64,000 nt of DNA from a virus. The notes below the pieces were generated by a model. That model had not been told where the DNA came from. It saw only the letters and a program-made list of their open reading frames with translations, and did not search any database. The stretch lies in IMG/VR virus record IMGVR_UViG_3300012931_000759, positions 248,001-312,000 of that record; one strand, written 5' to 3'. Shown here piece by piece: positions 20,401 to 29,457 of this stretch (positions within the stretch are counted from its first letter, which is position 1; every line of letters begins with the position of its first letter). The position numbers were made by a program, and so were the translations under genes.

Positions 20401-23400
20401 AGTCCTTTTTGAAGGGGCCTACGATCCCCGCCATCCAAGCGTTGGTGAAAGCATTCACGGCCATCAACCCAACTATTGAGGAGTCCGTGTTTTTCGAATG
20501 GCTTGTCGGCCGCGACTACCTCAACCTACTGCCCATGACTCTCACTACGGCGCCGGACTCCTCCGAGGATGCGATGTTTGCCCCTGGCAAGTTCGGGTAT
20601 GGACTGTTACTCGACAGCGCGGGCCAGACGGCCAAGTTACCAGCCACCTCCAACATGCGTTTCGCCGACGGTACGTGGGAATGCCAGCTGACGCCCCTTT
20701 GGATGGGGGTTGACAATGACGCCGCGCTTACTTTGGATCTTCTGTTCGACGGCTATAGGATGCCGTCCAAGGTGTTCATTGGCGCGGGCGGATACAGCCC
20801 GGACGCCATCCCGTTCACCATCGACCGCTCGGACAGCAGGGTGCTGGGTCGGCCGCTAGCGCTACACAGCGAGAACGGATATTTTATCTGGTACGACAGC
20901 ACGGCTAAGAAATGGCGGCTGCGGACTAGGGGGCCGATCGACGAGCAACGGCTTTTTGAGGGTCAAATCACGTCCTCGGGTCAGTTTGGAGAGGTAACGG
21001 TAGCTTCCTCGGCGGACGGATACCTACCAGCCGACGGCTACGGTCTGGACGAGACCAACGACTATGTGAGATCCACCGACGACCTGCTGGAATTCTCGTT
21101 CTCGGTGGACGGGTACGATCTACTGAACCTCCCCCTGGACGCCTATGGCGACGGCTATTACGCGGCTTTTGACGGTGTGGATTTCCAATCGGACAATGTG
21201 CGCTACCTGTTCGACACCGGCGTCGAGTCGGCCAGGAACAGGATGTCGCTCTACAAGGATGGCCGTGGTTTTCTCAGATACCGTGTCTACGACTCGAATG
21301 GCCGCATGAAGATGCTTAGCGCGAACATCCGCGACTGGGAAGCCGGAGCAACACATCCTGTGGCGGTCGCCTGGAAACTCGGTACCGTGGAGCAGCGGGA
21401 CGAGATGCACCTGTTCGTGGATGGCCGCGAGGTGCCGAACACCTACAGATTCACCGGATACTTGCCGGTTCCCGCGACAGGCGGCGTGAAGTACATGGAC
21501 TCGGTTGGCGAGACTCTTGTATCCGGCGTCCCGGTCCCCACCGTGGGCGGCAGCGACATGATCACGGTTATCGGCTCGGATACCGTTTACTCCGCCAGCG
21601 CGACCTTCGGATCGGACGGAGTCGGGATCGGGGATCCCTTCGTTATCCTGGACTCCACGACGGATGGCGCCAACACCCGAATGTCCCCCTACGTTTTCGT
21701 CGCGGAGATTGTCGACGAAAACAGGCTGCGTCTGGAGATAGGTCCGGCCGGATCTGGTATCCCGTACCTCATGATATCCAGCTTGACCGGTGTCAGGTAT
21801 TCCATCAACCGGTTAACGCTCGCCACGGTGGCCGATCCCCTCATAGAGAAAGTCCGCGTCTATACAGTTTCACCAACCGGCGAGGCGATGGAACTCAGAT
21901 CCCCGAACGCGCTCAATCCCGACTACTCGTTCGATCGCGACGGATACCAGGACTATATCCTGCTTGACAATGGCCTTCCCATCGGTTGGGATATCGTGCT
22001 GTACTCCTACGGATTAACCCAGCAGAGAAGCAGGCAGTTCGCATATGTGTGGCCGTACAGGAGGACAAACCTCCTCAAGACTATCATGCCGCAGCCGACG
22101 GCCGTGTCTAAGATTAGGATTACGAACATCATCAGCAGGCGTGCAAACATCGAGGCGGGGGCCTTCGCGCTCGTGGCCACCATCGTCGGCGGCCACCCGG
22201 TCCAGATGCTTGCCTCCAACCTGCCGTTCTGCCAGCCCAGCGAGTCCATACACGGGCGTCGATTGGCTGCCACGATCATGGGCGACAACTTCGACTTCGG
22301 TGGCTTCAACCAGGTGACCATCACCGGCGACACTTTCGATGGGTACGGGGGCGAGACCCTCGCTTTTACGAATGTCGGCACGCTCGAGACAACCAGGTAT
22401 TTCCTATCAATCACGAGCGTCTCGGCCGCCTTTACACCGCTCGACCTGTCCAGGTCGGCTGGGACGATAGAGATCCGCGAGGCCCTGCCGCTCACGCAGC
22501 AAGAGAACGGCGGTGACTACGCCCAGGTGCGGCTGTCGACCCTGGATCAGTACGGTTTGGACGGCACCCTGTCGGTGGGCGCAAACACCTTCAGTGACGG
22601 ATATGCCAGATTCGGGGTCGAGGATATCAACCGGTTGATCTACATCGAGGGCGCTCCTCCGTCGTGGCCTTCGCACGTGTTCACGATCACCGACGTACAA
22701 CTCGACCCGTCCGGAACAGTCAAGGACTCCGACACGGTGGTCGTATCTGGGCAGATGCCACCGGTCGGCACATATACAGGTCTGCGCTGGTCGGAACGGA
22801 ATCTGTCCTTCGCCGACTCCGGATTCGCCAACGGCCTGATCACGCTGGAGATCGTCGGCAGCGGAGGCTTACCTTTCCTGCTGAGTAACTGCTGGTACCT
22901 GGTGGATTTCCCGAGCTATGCAATCATTCCGCTGGAAACTGTTCCGGAGACATTGTATGTGGGCTCCGACATGTTTGGGGCAAACCAGGCAGGAGCTGTT
23001 ATCGACGAAATGCACAGTCTGGCCGAAATGCTGACCGACACCGGTGCCGGTGAGGTGTTGCCAAGCTCCGGTAGGAGTGTCACCTCCGAGGCGGAAAGTG
23101 TGCGCGAACTGACGCCGATCACACAGTCGTTGGCATTGTTCCACTTCAACGGATGCCTGAAAAACCGGGCGAGCTTCTACTCCAGCTTCTCGCGTTCGTT
23201 CTTCCAGAGTTCCAACAGTGTCAACAGCCTGTTCGGGCAGTCGGGTGTCTTCAATGGCCAAGGCGCGCTCTCGATGGACAATGCCGGAATATTCTTCAAT
23301 AATGCCGGAACCATAGAGTTCTGGGTGAGCCCGATACTCGACACGTACAACGACCCGACCCGCAGGTACTATATCGACTTGAGCGCAGAGCAAACAGTAG

Positions 23401-24347
23401 TCGGAGACCCCATCTCGGCCCTCGTGGTTAGGATGCCGGTCAGGGCGCGATCGGTCGTTTCGGTAACGCTGCCGGATAGCGACACGAACTTCTTCACAGG
23501 AGGTTCACTGGGCGCGGATGGTGTGACTGTCAGGCTAGGGCAGAGGATTCCGGTACAGAGCCAGCCCACGGTCACATATATCCCGATCACCAGCCAAGGG
23601 GATCGCTTCAGCGTCTTTAAGGATGACAACGGGATGCTGGTCCTGTCCGTTACGGCCTCCGGAGTCGACTACCAGATCTCTGCGCCTGTCTACTGGAAAA
23701 AGAACACCTGGCATCGCGTGTGGATCGGATGGAGCCTGAACAACCCAGACAACCAGGACCGCCTGGTGCTTATGGTGGATGGGGCCGAGCGTGGCGTCAT
23801 CAGGTACGGAACCGGCCTCAGATACGGCCTAGCCGGACGGTACGGTATGCCGACCGTCTGGGGACAAGCTCGCGCGGGAACGATTGCCTCGAGGAACATC
23901 CTGGCGGACATCAACATGACGGACTTCTTCAGCACCGTACAGATCGGTAACGACTTCTCCGGCCAGTCGCCCGCCATGGCTAGGATGGACAACCTGCGGT
24001 TCTCTAGCCAGATGAGGTCGATCCTCTACCTAGGCGGACGCGGGCCCGGCCAACTGATAGGGAACGACCTCCTGTACACAAGCAACGTGAACACGGCCCA
24101 GCCCGTGATCGAGGACGCATTGACTACGTTGCTTCTGGATTTCGACACGGATAGCAGCCTGGTCGAGTACCTTATTGCGGTACACGACAGCGCTGCAGGC
24201 ATTTTCGATTTCTTCGTTACCGTCATCGACTCATTCAAACTGATCCCGAACCAGGACGTCAGGGACCTGATTAAGAAGCTGATCAACAGGTTGAAGCCGG
24301 CGCACACCAGAGCGTTTGTGGACTTCGGGGACACGGAAGATTGTTAA
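17439..24347 (+). CDS. Giant baseplate/tail-fibre protein with two LamG-like domains
   Basis: A 2302-residue protein, the longest in the window. Residues 1-95 form an Ig-like strand pattern. Residues 107-150 (LRDSLPPIYDPKGGSLLRDL, then IAREIEAAQHAANEI) resemble the tail-I type helical start that joins wedges. Long beta-rich repeats follow. Two concanavalin/LamG-like jelly rolls can be seen at about 1060-1340 (WECQLTPLWMGVD, EMHLFVDGREVPN) and 1940-2200 (TIEFWVSPILDTYND, WHRVWIGWSLNN, RLVLMVDGAERG). DGY motifs recur many times. LamG-like domains often bind sugars, so a receptor-contacting or glycan-binding role is inferred. It follows the J gene in the same operon. Confidence 0.7.
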   Translation: MTNLRAKQLMVRSSTTIEVTFTASLDPNIAPSNITIDGVGGTPSDLAVKSVSVSGAKLTVTVKPMISGALYEMVLASTSTQFFVGAHGERLVEDGATNHLFFTGIEEESDVFQALRDSLPPIYDPKGGSLLRDLIMPIAREIEAAQHAANEIGAANYISVEVTDEGITRGSGPYDRFANEGVFKILRVGATATSVGTSKTITYTSFPSDPISLQQDVVAEETVSNASGSLNSFDGLLISLSNGPVINVSSIVLVRGTSQYVYDITLFRYGLEESKYDSANAYSAFDIKNNQVRLSTAAVGPSFPLPQGNDIIKIGYTYKRLGRIPSVSSVSITTTVNVVRESVPAVATSFFLGHAPIVNRTGDTVTTGGIQWINPAANFDPTLKHPAFVTEIPFSESSLPSKAGEFAVNYSTGQVIVFGVDGSGTDGTTVVPPVATYWFKRTFQDGLDYNLFSDLWEIAAVPGRDLEGSPATISFTYEETFAEGTDFLFASHVEQIDERVNNRLIGDFGLTTEYGPVNEVFRIFNETTGELYRVSRISGNQVFFQATTPPRLVQMAREAASFNEHIQAQIVVSEEVAIPSKSFVAFRVELQDANIATATADYIGASFNSSLLFSDTSTFAREMYFDPEDTEGNNLQRLQQVGDYMVNYANGVAHVAVLSGSSTDIGDASYRFGEILTANKHITEVSNLYRSASAKAENVKIFTIGAIVDETVEIVDLEQVGESSVDGNAIQVSSGTVEVSQDAMRVRHIFQVTDLRTASAPVDFVAGAVISSSQPTTITLDPDGVPVTDSGANGVGLEVQTDGFRKYIEVSRLSNIVSGPTQLATLVDKVADPDFLAREYWVIDMATGQNYFALGNDSYIDASANRIYLPSNVPDSAIGTLVEAQYRAALLDGAAVLVDYTPGDIFIDYTYVADEILVSYEYGDNVLDWSVSDNLSAGQTYYVSYRYGALRDALRDNFGVLTGIEELATAPLSLERELYRAGLAGSLQSFLKGPTIPAIQALVKAFTAINPTIEESVFFEWLVGRDYLNLLPMTLTTAPDSSEDAMFAPGKFGYGLLLDSAGQTAKLPATSNMRFADGTWECQLTPLWMGVDNDAALTLDLLFDGYRMPSKVFIGAGGYSPDAIPFTIDRSDSRVLGRPLALHSENGYFIWYDSTAKKWRLRTRGPIDEQRLFEGQITSSGQFGEVTVASSADGYLPADGYGLDETNDYVRSTDDLLEFSFSVDGYDLLNLPLDAYGDGYYAAFDGVDFQSDNVRYLFDTGVESARNRMSLYKDGRGFLRYRVYDSNGRMKMLSANIRDWEAGATHPVAVAWKLGTVEQRDEMHLFVDGREVPNTYRFTGYLPVPATGGVKYMDSVGETLVSGVPVPTVGGSDMITVIGSDTVYSASATFGSDGVGIGDPFVILDSTTDGANTRMSPYVFVAEIVDENRLRLEIGPAGSGIPYLMISSLTGVRYSINRLTLATVADPLIEKVRVYTVSPTGEAMELRSPNALNPDYSFDRDGYQDYILLDNGLPIGWDIVLYSYGLTQQRSRQFAYVWPYRRTNLLKTIMPQPTAVSKIRITNIISRRANIEAGAFALVATIVGGHPVQMLASNLPFCQPSESIHGRRLAATIMGDNFDFGGFNQVTITGDTFDGYGGETLAFTNVGTLETTRYFLSITSVSAAFTPLDLSRSAGTIEIREALPLTQQENGGDYAQVRLSTLDQYGLDGTLSVGANTFSDGYARFGVEDINRLIYIEGAPPSWPSHVFTITDVQLDPSGTVKDSDTVVVSGQMPPVGTYTGLRWSERNLSFADSGFANGLITLEIVGSGGLPFLLSNCWYLVDFPSYAIIPLETVPETLYVGSDMFGANQAGAVIDEMHSLAEMLTDTGAGEVLPSSGRSVTSEAESVRELTPITQSLALFHFNGCLKNRASFYSSFSRSFFQSSNSVNSLFGQSGVFNGQGALSMDNAGIFFNNAGTIEFWVSPILDTYNDPTRRYYIDLSAEQTVVGDPISALVVRMPVRARSVVSVTLPDSDTNFFTGGSLGADGVTVRLGQRIPVQSQPTVTYIPITSQGDRFSVFKDDNGMLVLSVTASGVDYQISAPVYWKKNTWHRVWIGWSLNNPDNQDRLVLMVDGAERGVIRYGTGLRYGLAGRYGMPTVWGQARAGTIASRNILADINMTDFFSTVQIGNDFSGQSPAMARMDNLRFSSQMRSILYLGGRGPGQLIGNDLLYTSNVNTAQPVIEDALTTLLLDFDTDSSLVEYLIAVHDSAAGIFDFFVTVIDSFKLIPNQDVRDLIKKLINRLKPAHTRAFVDFGDTEDC

Positions 24348-24745
24348 TGGAACTTATAGAACTATTGGCGTGTATGTTTTACATGGGCTCGAAACCAATG
24401 ATGTGGCGATACGCTCTCCAGAGAAACAGACACGACTGTCATACACACGAAATATCCCGATGTCTCGCCACTTTAAAAGTGTTTTGTGGGCAACGGCACA
24501 ATTGGTCGACAATGTAGTTTTTCTGTACCAATTGTTTTACGAACCGAGAAGTTGAGTGTTTTTAAAGATCTGAATCATCTTTTTTGATATTTTTTTCGCA
24601 ACCTGTGCGACGCAGAAACCCAAATGGCAAAGATGTTTCTAAAATCTATTTGCCTAGGGGCTTCCTTGACTAAGATGTTAAAATCCATCGGACTGCCTCC
24701 TTTGAAGTGTCTGGCTTACCGGTGGAAAATCGATGGAGGGCTGTC
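24348..24745 (+). other. 398-base intergenic stretch, AT-rich, no firm gene
   Basis: An ATG at 24347, overlapping the upstream stop, opens a 56-residue frame to 24517. It is Cys/His/Met-rich, lacks a ribosome-binding site and looks non-coding. A second, equally weak frame runs to 24555. The rest is AT-rich with a candidate terminator at 24564-24585 and no tRNA or convincing promoter. The ribosome-binding site of the next gene (GGAGGG) is at the right end. Confidence 0.5.
24564..24585 (+). terminator. Weak candidate intrinsic terminator
   Basis: AAAGAT (24564-24569) pairs with ATCTTT (24577-24582) across a 7-base loop and is followed by more T bases, with another T-run at 24590-24596. The stem is short and AT-only, so strength is doubtful. 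The site fits the end of the long baseplate operon. Confidence 0.3.
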
Positions 24746-27574
24746 ATGAGTACAACACGTCTGCCTGTGGATTTAAAAAGGGTGGCATATTACGACGGGC
24801 AGCAGCTCACGCGCGATGACCTGCGCGACGAGCAGAACCGGCACGTCGGCATCGACGCGGCCACGGTCGCTAACTTCCTCGGAAGCGGGGTAGTGAGCGA
24901 CTCGGCAATTCCGCAGGTCCTTCTGGACACGGCGGAACTGAATCCCCAGCAGCAGGCGTTGCTCGACGCTTACTCGTTCGATGGGCAGAATGTCTACATC
25001 GGAACCGGACTGAAGCAGGTGTCGGATCCCGTGAATGGCGTGCTGCTAGCAGTCACGCTAACTGGCGTGGATCTCGTCGGCTCGATGGCGACCAAGGTAG
25101 CCATTATTGGCGAAACTTTCGGCGGGGGCCTTGTACACGACGAGCTTGTGTTCGAGGAGAATGGCACACAAGTTACGCGGGGGCGGTACAAAGAGGTGTT
25201 TGGCATCCTCCTCAATGACTTCGCAGGCAATCTATTCGGAAGTCTCTCCCCGGCAACCATCTATGTCGGCGGATATCAACTCGTGGGACGCTGTGTCGTC
25301 AGAGAGGCGGAGGCCTTGGAGGTCTCCATGGACACCCTGATAGCTTCGCAAACGGCTCAACCCAACCAGTTCTTCGGGAATTTCAAGCTCGGCAGCCCGT
25401 CATACACGCTGACTTCGTTATTCCAGGAGATCATTGGACCCTCGCATTCGCCCTCCGACCTTGGCATTAGTATTGCCTCGGTCGCCCAGCGGCAGATCGA
25501 CCCGGACGACGTGACAACCAGGATAGGGCAGAAGTTCCTGGCCACAGGGACGAACATCCAAAAGATCTCGATACTCGCGTCAGTGCTAAGGGACGAAAGC
25601 ACCCTGCCGGGAAACGAATACAATTGGTCGGGCCAGATCGTACTCAATCTCCTGGCGCTCCAGACGACAGTCGATTGTCCGGTGAAGCCGGTGCCCGATA
25701 ACCTCGAGGATTTCGATCCGGATCCCACAGTGGTAGCCCAGCTGTCGCTGGATGCGACGGATCTCGTGCGGCAAGGTGTCGTGCTGGATGGTTACGCTAG
25801 AAAAATCGATTTCGTGCTGACAGAGACCTCGATCGCCGATCCGCTGATTTCCCCCATTGAGCAGGGGCGTCACTATGTGTTCACCATCGGGCGCGCAGGC
25901 AATGCCAACGTCGGCACCCTGCTGTTCGAGGAAGCGGTCCACTCCACCCTGAATGGCTACATGGTAATCTACGACGGTACCCAATGGGTCAACATCTATG
26001 AGAGCGACATGTGGTTCGAGGTCTACGGCGATTATGTGAAGATCGCCGACGGCATCGCCTATCAGGAGGGCGTCGGTGTGGAGATCCCACGCTTGGCAGA
26101 GGATGCCAGCGGCGTCGAGTCCCCGAACTACGTGGGCCTGGTTCCATTCGCAACCACTGCCAAGGACGCCAAGAACTTCGTCCTCATGGAGGTGGAGACA
26201 ACCTACAGCGACACGCAGCAGGATCCACGAACGGGCAATCCGGTGTCCTCCAGGCTAGCGCCCTCCGCAGCCGTATCCATGGTTAAAGAGACGGATTTCC
26301 AGACGCAGCTTGCGGCGGACTTGGTGCCGCTCGCGCTGGCGCGTGCCACGGACGAGAACCCGAGGGGAAATCCCGTGTCCATATTGGGCACAACTACATT
26401 GGCTGGTGCTGTGTATGGCAACCACATACATGTTATCGCGCCGAACGCCGATCTGCTGTCGAACAACATCGTTGGCTCCATGTTGCTGCCGGACTCTGCC
26501 GAGAACAAGGAGTACCGCATTGTCTCTGTGTTGCTTAGCATGGACGCCTACGGCGATGTGGACGGTGACGGCGAGATCACATTCGCCGACCTTGCCATCG
26601 TGAACACTTGGCTACCCGACGGCTACGACCTCTCGGACCCCGTAGACCAGCAAAAGCTGATCGACGGCAAAGTCCCCCTGGACCGCGTCCTGCGGGCCGA
26701 CGTAAACGGGGACGGGAAAGTGGATATCACTGACGCGACGCTCATCCAGGCCTTCCTGGACAAGAGCATTTCGACGTTCCCGGCCGGTTCCTCTTTCCAG
26801 CGTATACTTATCAGGGTGGAGAACAAGTTGAATCCGCTGGCGGCCCAGGCCGACATGGCGGCGGACAACCCAGATTTCACCACTGTTCCGTTCGTCTCGA
26901 TTCCGTGGACGGTTGGCTACTTTAGGACATGGCTGCCTGACCGGATTGACCTGTGTGACATGCGTCGGTTGGTGCCGACCACGTTCACCGCTTTGCCAGA
27001 TGGCGATACCTGCTACGGTGGCCGGAACGACTTCTTTATTCCCGGTAACCAGCTATTGGACGGCTATGTTATGGACAAGTTCGGCGACCCGCATCGGCTC
27101 GACTTCGAGGTTGCCCATCTGTCCCTGAGGATCCCTGTGACCGACACGCTGGGTAACCCTACAATCCTCGACGGCTATGTGGGATTCCTACTATTCGACT
27201 CCTTCGTGGCCGAATCCTCGCTCGGCAAAACTTCGGCAGGTTTCCAGGCCATGAAGTACAGTGACCGGAGTTTCGTCCAGATCGGCGATTTCGGGGCCGG
27301 GCGTGTGCGCATCACAGCCTCACTACAGTCGCTAGCGAACGCCTGGCCGTCCCCGTTTGGTGGGAATGTGGACGACCTGGTCGGAATGTACTACGACCCA
27401 ACCACTTCGCTCCTGGTGCTACAAACCAGGAACCTGCTGAACGACGGCTATGGCAACCTACTGCCGTCCCAATGTATGCGGATCCTGGTAACTGTCTACC
27501 TGAAGAAGGCAGGATTCGCGAATACGACGCAAGATGTGACGGATGGCCAGATGCGCACCCTGTTGGGTATTTGA
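24746..27574 (+). CDS. Tail/fibre protein with internal dockerin-type calcium-binding domain
   Basis: A 942-residue protein. The ATG at 24746 is chosen because GGAGGG stands 5 bases upstream; an in-frame GTG at 24707 lacks a site. The N-terminus (LPVDLKRVAYYDGQQLTRDD) is typical of a phage/microbial surface protein family. Residues about 600-673 carry two dockerin-style EF-hand loops, GDVDGDGEITFADLAIVN and ADVNGDGKVDITDATLIQAF, with Asp/Asn at the calcium positions and a following helix, separated by about 35 residues. The C-terminal 240 residues are beta-rich and could be a partner or cohesin-like fold, but I cannot show that. It lies downstream of the LamG giant, so it is likely a fibre or appendage part. 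Confidence 0.6.
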   Translation: MSTTRLPVDLKRVAYYDGQQLTRDDLRDEQNRHVGIDAATVANFLGSGVVSDSAIPQVLLDTAELNPQQQALLDAYSFDGQNVYIGTGLKQVSDPVNGVLLAVTLTGVDLVGSMATKVAIIGETFGGGLVHDELVFEENGTQVTRGRYKEVFGILLNDFAGNLFGSLSPATIYVGGYQLVGRCVVREAEALEVSMDTLIASQTAQPNQFFGNFKLGSPSYTLTSLFQEIIGPSHSPSDLGISIASVAQRQIDPDDVTTRIGQKFLATGTNIQKISILASVLRDESTLPGNEYNWSGQIVLNLLALQTTVDCPVKPVPDNLEDFDPDPTVVAQLSLDATDLVRQGVVLDGYARKIDFVLTETSIADPLISPIEQGRHYVFTIGRAGNANVGTLLFEEAVHSTLNGYMVIYDGTQWVNIYESDMWFEVYGDYVKIADGIAYQEGVGVEIPRLAEDASGVESPNYVGLVPFATTAKDAKNFVLMEVETTYSDTQQDPRTGNPVSSRLAPSAAVSMVKETDFQTQLAADLVPLALARATDENPRGNPVSILGTTTLAGAVYGNHIHVIAPNADLLSNNIVGSMLLPDSAENKEYRIVSVLLSMDAYGDVDGDGEITFADLAIVNTWLPDGYDLSDPVDQQKLIDGKVPLDRVLRADVNGDGKVDITDATLIQAFLDKSISTFPAGSSFQRILIRVENKLNPLAAQADMAADNPDFTTVPFVSIPWTVGYFRTWLPDRIDLCDMRRLVPTTFTALPDGDTCYGGRNDFFIPGNQLLDGYVMDKFGDPHRLDFEVAHLSLRIPVTDTLGNPTILDGYVGFLLFDSFVAESSLGKTSAGFQAMKYSDRSFVQIGDFGAGRVRITASLQSLANAWPSPFGGNVDDLVGMYYDPTTSLLVLQTRNLLNDGYGNLLPSQCMRILVTVYLKKAGFANTTQDVTDGQMRTLLGI

Positions 27575-27590
27575 GATGGAGGAATGAGTC

Positions 27591-28388
27591 ATGGCAACCG
27601 CTAACATCATCATCAACCAGACGGGCAGGCCGCCGGGCCTGCCAGACCAAAGCCGCGACGATCTGGCACTCAGCGTCCCGGTGATCCTGACCAACGAGAA
27701 CAACTCAGGAGTAGTGGCCTGGAACTGGCGGCTGCTATCCAAGCCAGCCGGGTCGGGCACCGGCCTGGACACGCCAACTCTGTCATCCTGCCAATTTACG
27801 CCCGACCTGGCGGGGTCGTACCTGGTTCAGCTGGTCGTGAACGGTCAGACTCGGGCGACGGCGATCGCCGCCGTGAAGACGACATTCCTCGGACTGCGCA
27901 TTCCGGCGAAGGGGGAGACCACCGAGCTGGGCGGCTGGGAGGCCGCCTTCCAAGAGTTGTTCCGACAACTGGAGGACGGCATCCAGTCGGGCGGTGGTAC
28001 CAGTGACCGGACGTTGCTGTTTTCGGACGACACTCAGTTCACTGAGGTGGGCGACACGTTCATCACGAAGAAAACCTTCAGGGTTGTGCGCGACCCGGAC
28101 AAACCACCAACACAGTGGCGGATTCTGGTGTCACTGTGGGGATCGTCGTCGTACGGCCTTGTTGAGTGTCGAGTGAACGCGATCGGAGAAGGTGGTACTG
28201 ACACGGTTACGCTACCTTCCGTCTTCGGAAATGCCGAGATCGTGGTGGCTGCAAACCTCACCATTAGTAATGCCAACGAACCTGTAGGGTCGATCGTGAC
28301 AATCGAGATCCAGTTAAGGCTGGTCTCAGGGGGCGGGGCGGCCAGCCTCCAGTACACCGACGTGTTTGCTCTCTACGCGGCGGCCTGA
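27591..28388 (+). CDS. PKD/Ig-like fibre or decoration protein
   Basis: A 265-residue protein. Residues 25-90 have the PKD/Ig layout (VAWNWRLLSKPAGSGTGL, then CQFTPDLAGSYLVQLVV). The C-terminal half (about 135-265) is beta-rich, with a repeated hydrophobic strand pattern such as a receptor-binding or trimerising tip would have. No catalytic motif is visible. It starts with a GGAGGAATGAGTC leader. It is the last tail-module gene before the glycan cassette and is therefore a natural candidate acceptor of the sugars made downstream; that link is inference only. Confidence 0.5.
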   Translation: MATANIIINQTGRPPGLPDQSRDDLALSVPVILTNENNSGVVAWNWRLLSKPAGSGTGLDTPTLSSCQFTPDLAGSYLVQLVVNGQTRATAIAAVKTTFLGLRIPAKGETTELGGWEAAFQELFRQLEDGIQSGGGTSDRTLLFSDDTQFTEVGDTFITKKTFRVVRDPDKPPTQWRILVSLWGSSSYGLVECRVNAIGEGGTDTVTLPSVFGNAEIVVAANLTISNANEPVGSIVTIEIQLRLVSGGGAASLQYTDVFALYAAA

Positions 28389-28404
28389 CGGGCGCAGAAT
28401 CTTC

Positions 28405-29337
28405 ATGGATTTTGTGGTAATGTTCGACAAGAAATTTATGGTCGAGGGTCTTGTCTGCGTGTCTTCGATACTTGAGTATGGGCCGGACGCAAAGGTGTTC
28501 GTCCTATGCTTAGACCAGGAAGTGGACAAAATTGTCCAGCGGCATCTGTCGTCCGATCGCGTCGTTTGCATCCAACTCCTGGAGCTGGAGTACAAATACC
28601 CGGCCATAGCGGCCACCAAACCGTCAAGGCCGTGGGCTCCTTACACCCAGTCGCTGAAGCCCTTCCTGCCCGAGTACATCTTCAATACCCACGGAACCAA
28701 GGCGTTAACATACGTCGATTCGGACATGCTGTTCTGGGGCGATTGTAGTGAAATCGATCGCGAGATGGGTGACTGCTCCTTCATGGTGACCTCTAGGGGG
28801 CAGGACCCCCCTCCGGACTACGGGTATTTCAACGGGGGTTGCTTCTCTTGCCGCGACGACCGGAACTGCCGCTTGTTCCTAACCTGGTGGCAGGATCGGT
28901 GTGTGGAATGGTGCCTGTGGCAGACTGGCCCTAACGGAGCGTTTGGCGAGGAGGGGTACTTGAACATCATTGTTACTGAGCCGAATAGGTTTGGTGGCAT
29001 ACACGTGTCGAGGCATCCCGGCATTAATCTTGCTCCTTGGAACGTAAAAATGCATAAGCTTGAGAGTTGGAACGGAGGTTTTGTGGTAGATGGCCATTTC
29101 CCGCTAGTATGCTACCATTATCAGGGATTCGGCGGTATCAAATTTCCTTCCGCGATGCCGGTGGATATGATGTTCAAGAAACTCACTGCCCTATATGCCC
29201 CGTACCGCGACAAGCTGTCCGCTACAACCAAGGTGACGGCAGCCGTCCTGCCTCCGGAAAACATGGCACTCGATGGGCGGAAGATTTACCAGGAAGGCGG
29301 TGTTTACAGGAAAAGGATGAGGGCCAACCTCCTGTAA
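28405..29337 (+). CDS. GT8-like glycosyltransferase, first of three paralogues
   Basis: A 310-residue protein with a GT-A fold: N-terminal MDFVVMFDKKFM, then a strand VFVLCLDQEV, and the metal-binding DxD in YVDSDMLFWG near residue 103. Later marks are YFNGGCFSCRDD, a WW pair, EEGYLNII, GINLAPWN and the family CYHYQGF motif. These are shared with the genes at 35941 and 36783. It would transfer a sugar from a nucleotide donor. The ATG at 28405 is preferred since the paralogues begin with the same MDF; an upstream in-frame ATG overlaps the previous gene. The C-terminus is 25-30 residues longer than in the paralogues. Confidence 0.75.
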   Translation: MDFVVMFDKKFMVEGLVCVSSILEYGPDAKVFVLCLDQEVDKIVQRHLSSDRVVCIQLLELEYKYPAIAATKPSRPWAPYTQSLKPFLPEYIFNTHGTKALTYVDSDMLFWGDCSEIDREMGDCSFMVTSRGQDPPPDYGYFNGGCFSCRDDRNCRLFLTWWQDRCVEWCLWQTGPNGAFGEEGYLNIIVTEPNRFGGIHVSRHPGINLAPWNVKMHKLESWNGGFVVDGHFPLVCYHYQGFGGIKFPSAMPVDMMFKKLTALYAPYRDKLSATTKVTAAVLPPENMALDGRKIYQEGGVYRKRMRANLL

Positions 29338-29382
29338 AAATAGGGAAAACACAAAGACTTCCAAATACACAACCGACCGTTT

Positions 29383-29407
29383 AAAAAGGAGTAATCTTCC
29401 CTTTTTT
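29383..29407 (+). terminator. Possible imperfect terminator hairpin
   Basis: AAAAAGGAG pairs with CTTCCCTTTTT across TAAT, with two bulged bases, and is followed by further T-rich sequence. It lies 45 bases after the GT8-like gene. The bulges make it uncertain. Confidence 0.3.
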
Positions 29408-29426
29408 CTTTGTTTCTGCTGTCAAA

Positions 29427-29442
29427 AATCTATCAATAGATT
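29427..29442. promoter_or_regulatory. 16-bp perfect palindrome, possible operator
   Basis: AATCTAT and ATAGATT flank a CA centre. Seven-base arms with a 2-base centre suit a dimeric DNA-binding protein rather than an RNA hairpin. A ribbon-helix-helix-like protein is encoded 170 bases downstream, so autoregulation is a reasonable guess. Confidence 0.35.
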
Positions 29443-29457
29443 GGCATTAAGGGCAAG

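Noticed and set aside
24347-24555. Two overlapping small frames after the LamG giant
   Set aside because: Neither has a ribosome-binding site or protein-like composition; the sequence is AT-rich and better read as intergenic.
24663-24682. TTGACT followed by TTAAAAT as a promoter for the dockerin gene
   Set aside because: The boxes are only about 7 bases apart, far from the 16-18 needed.
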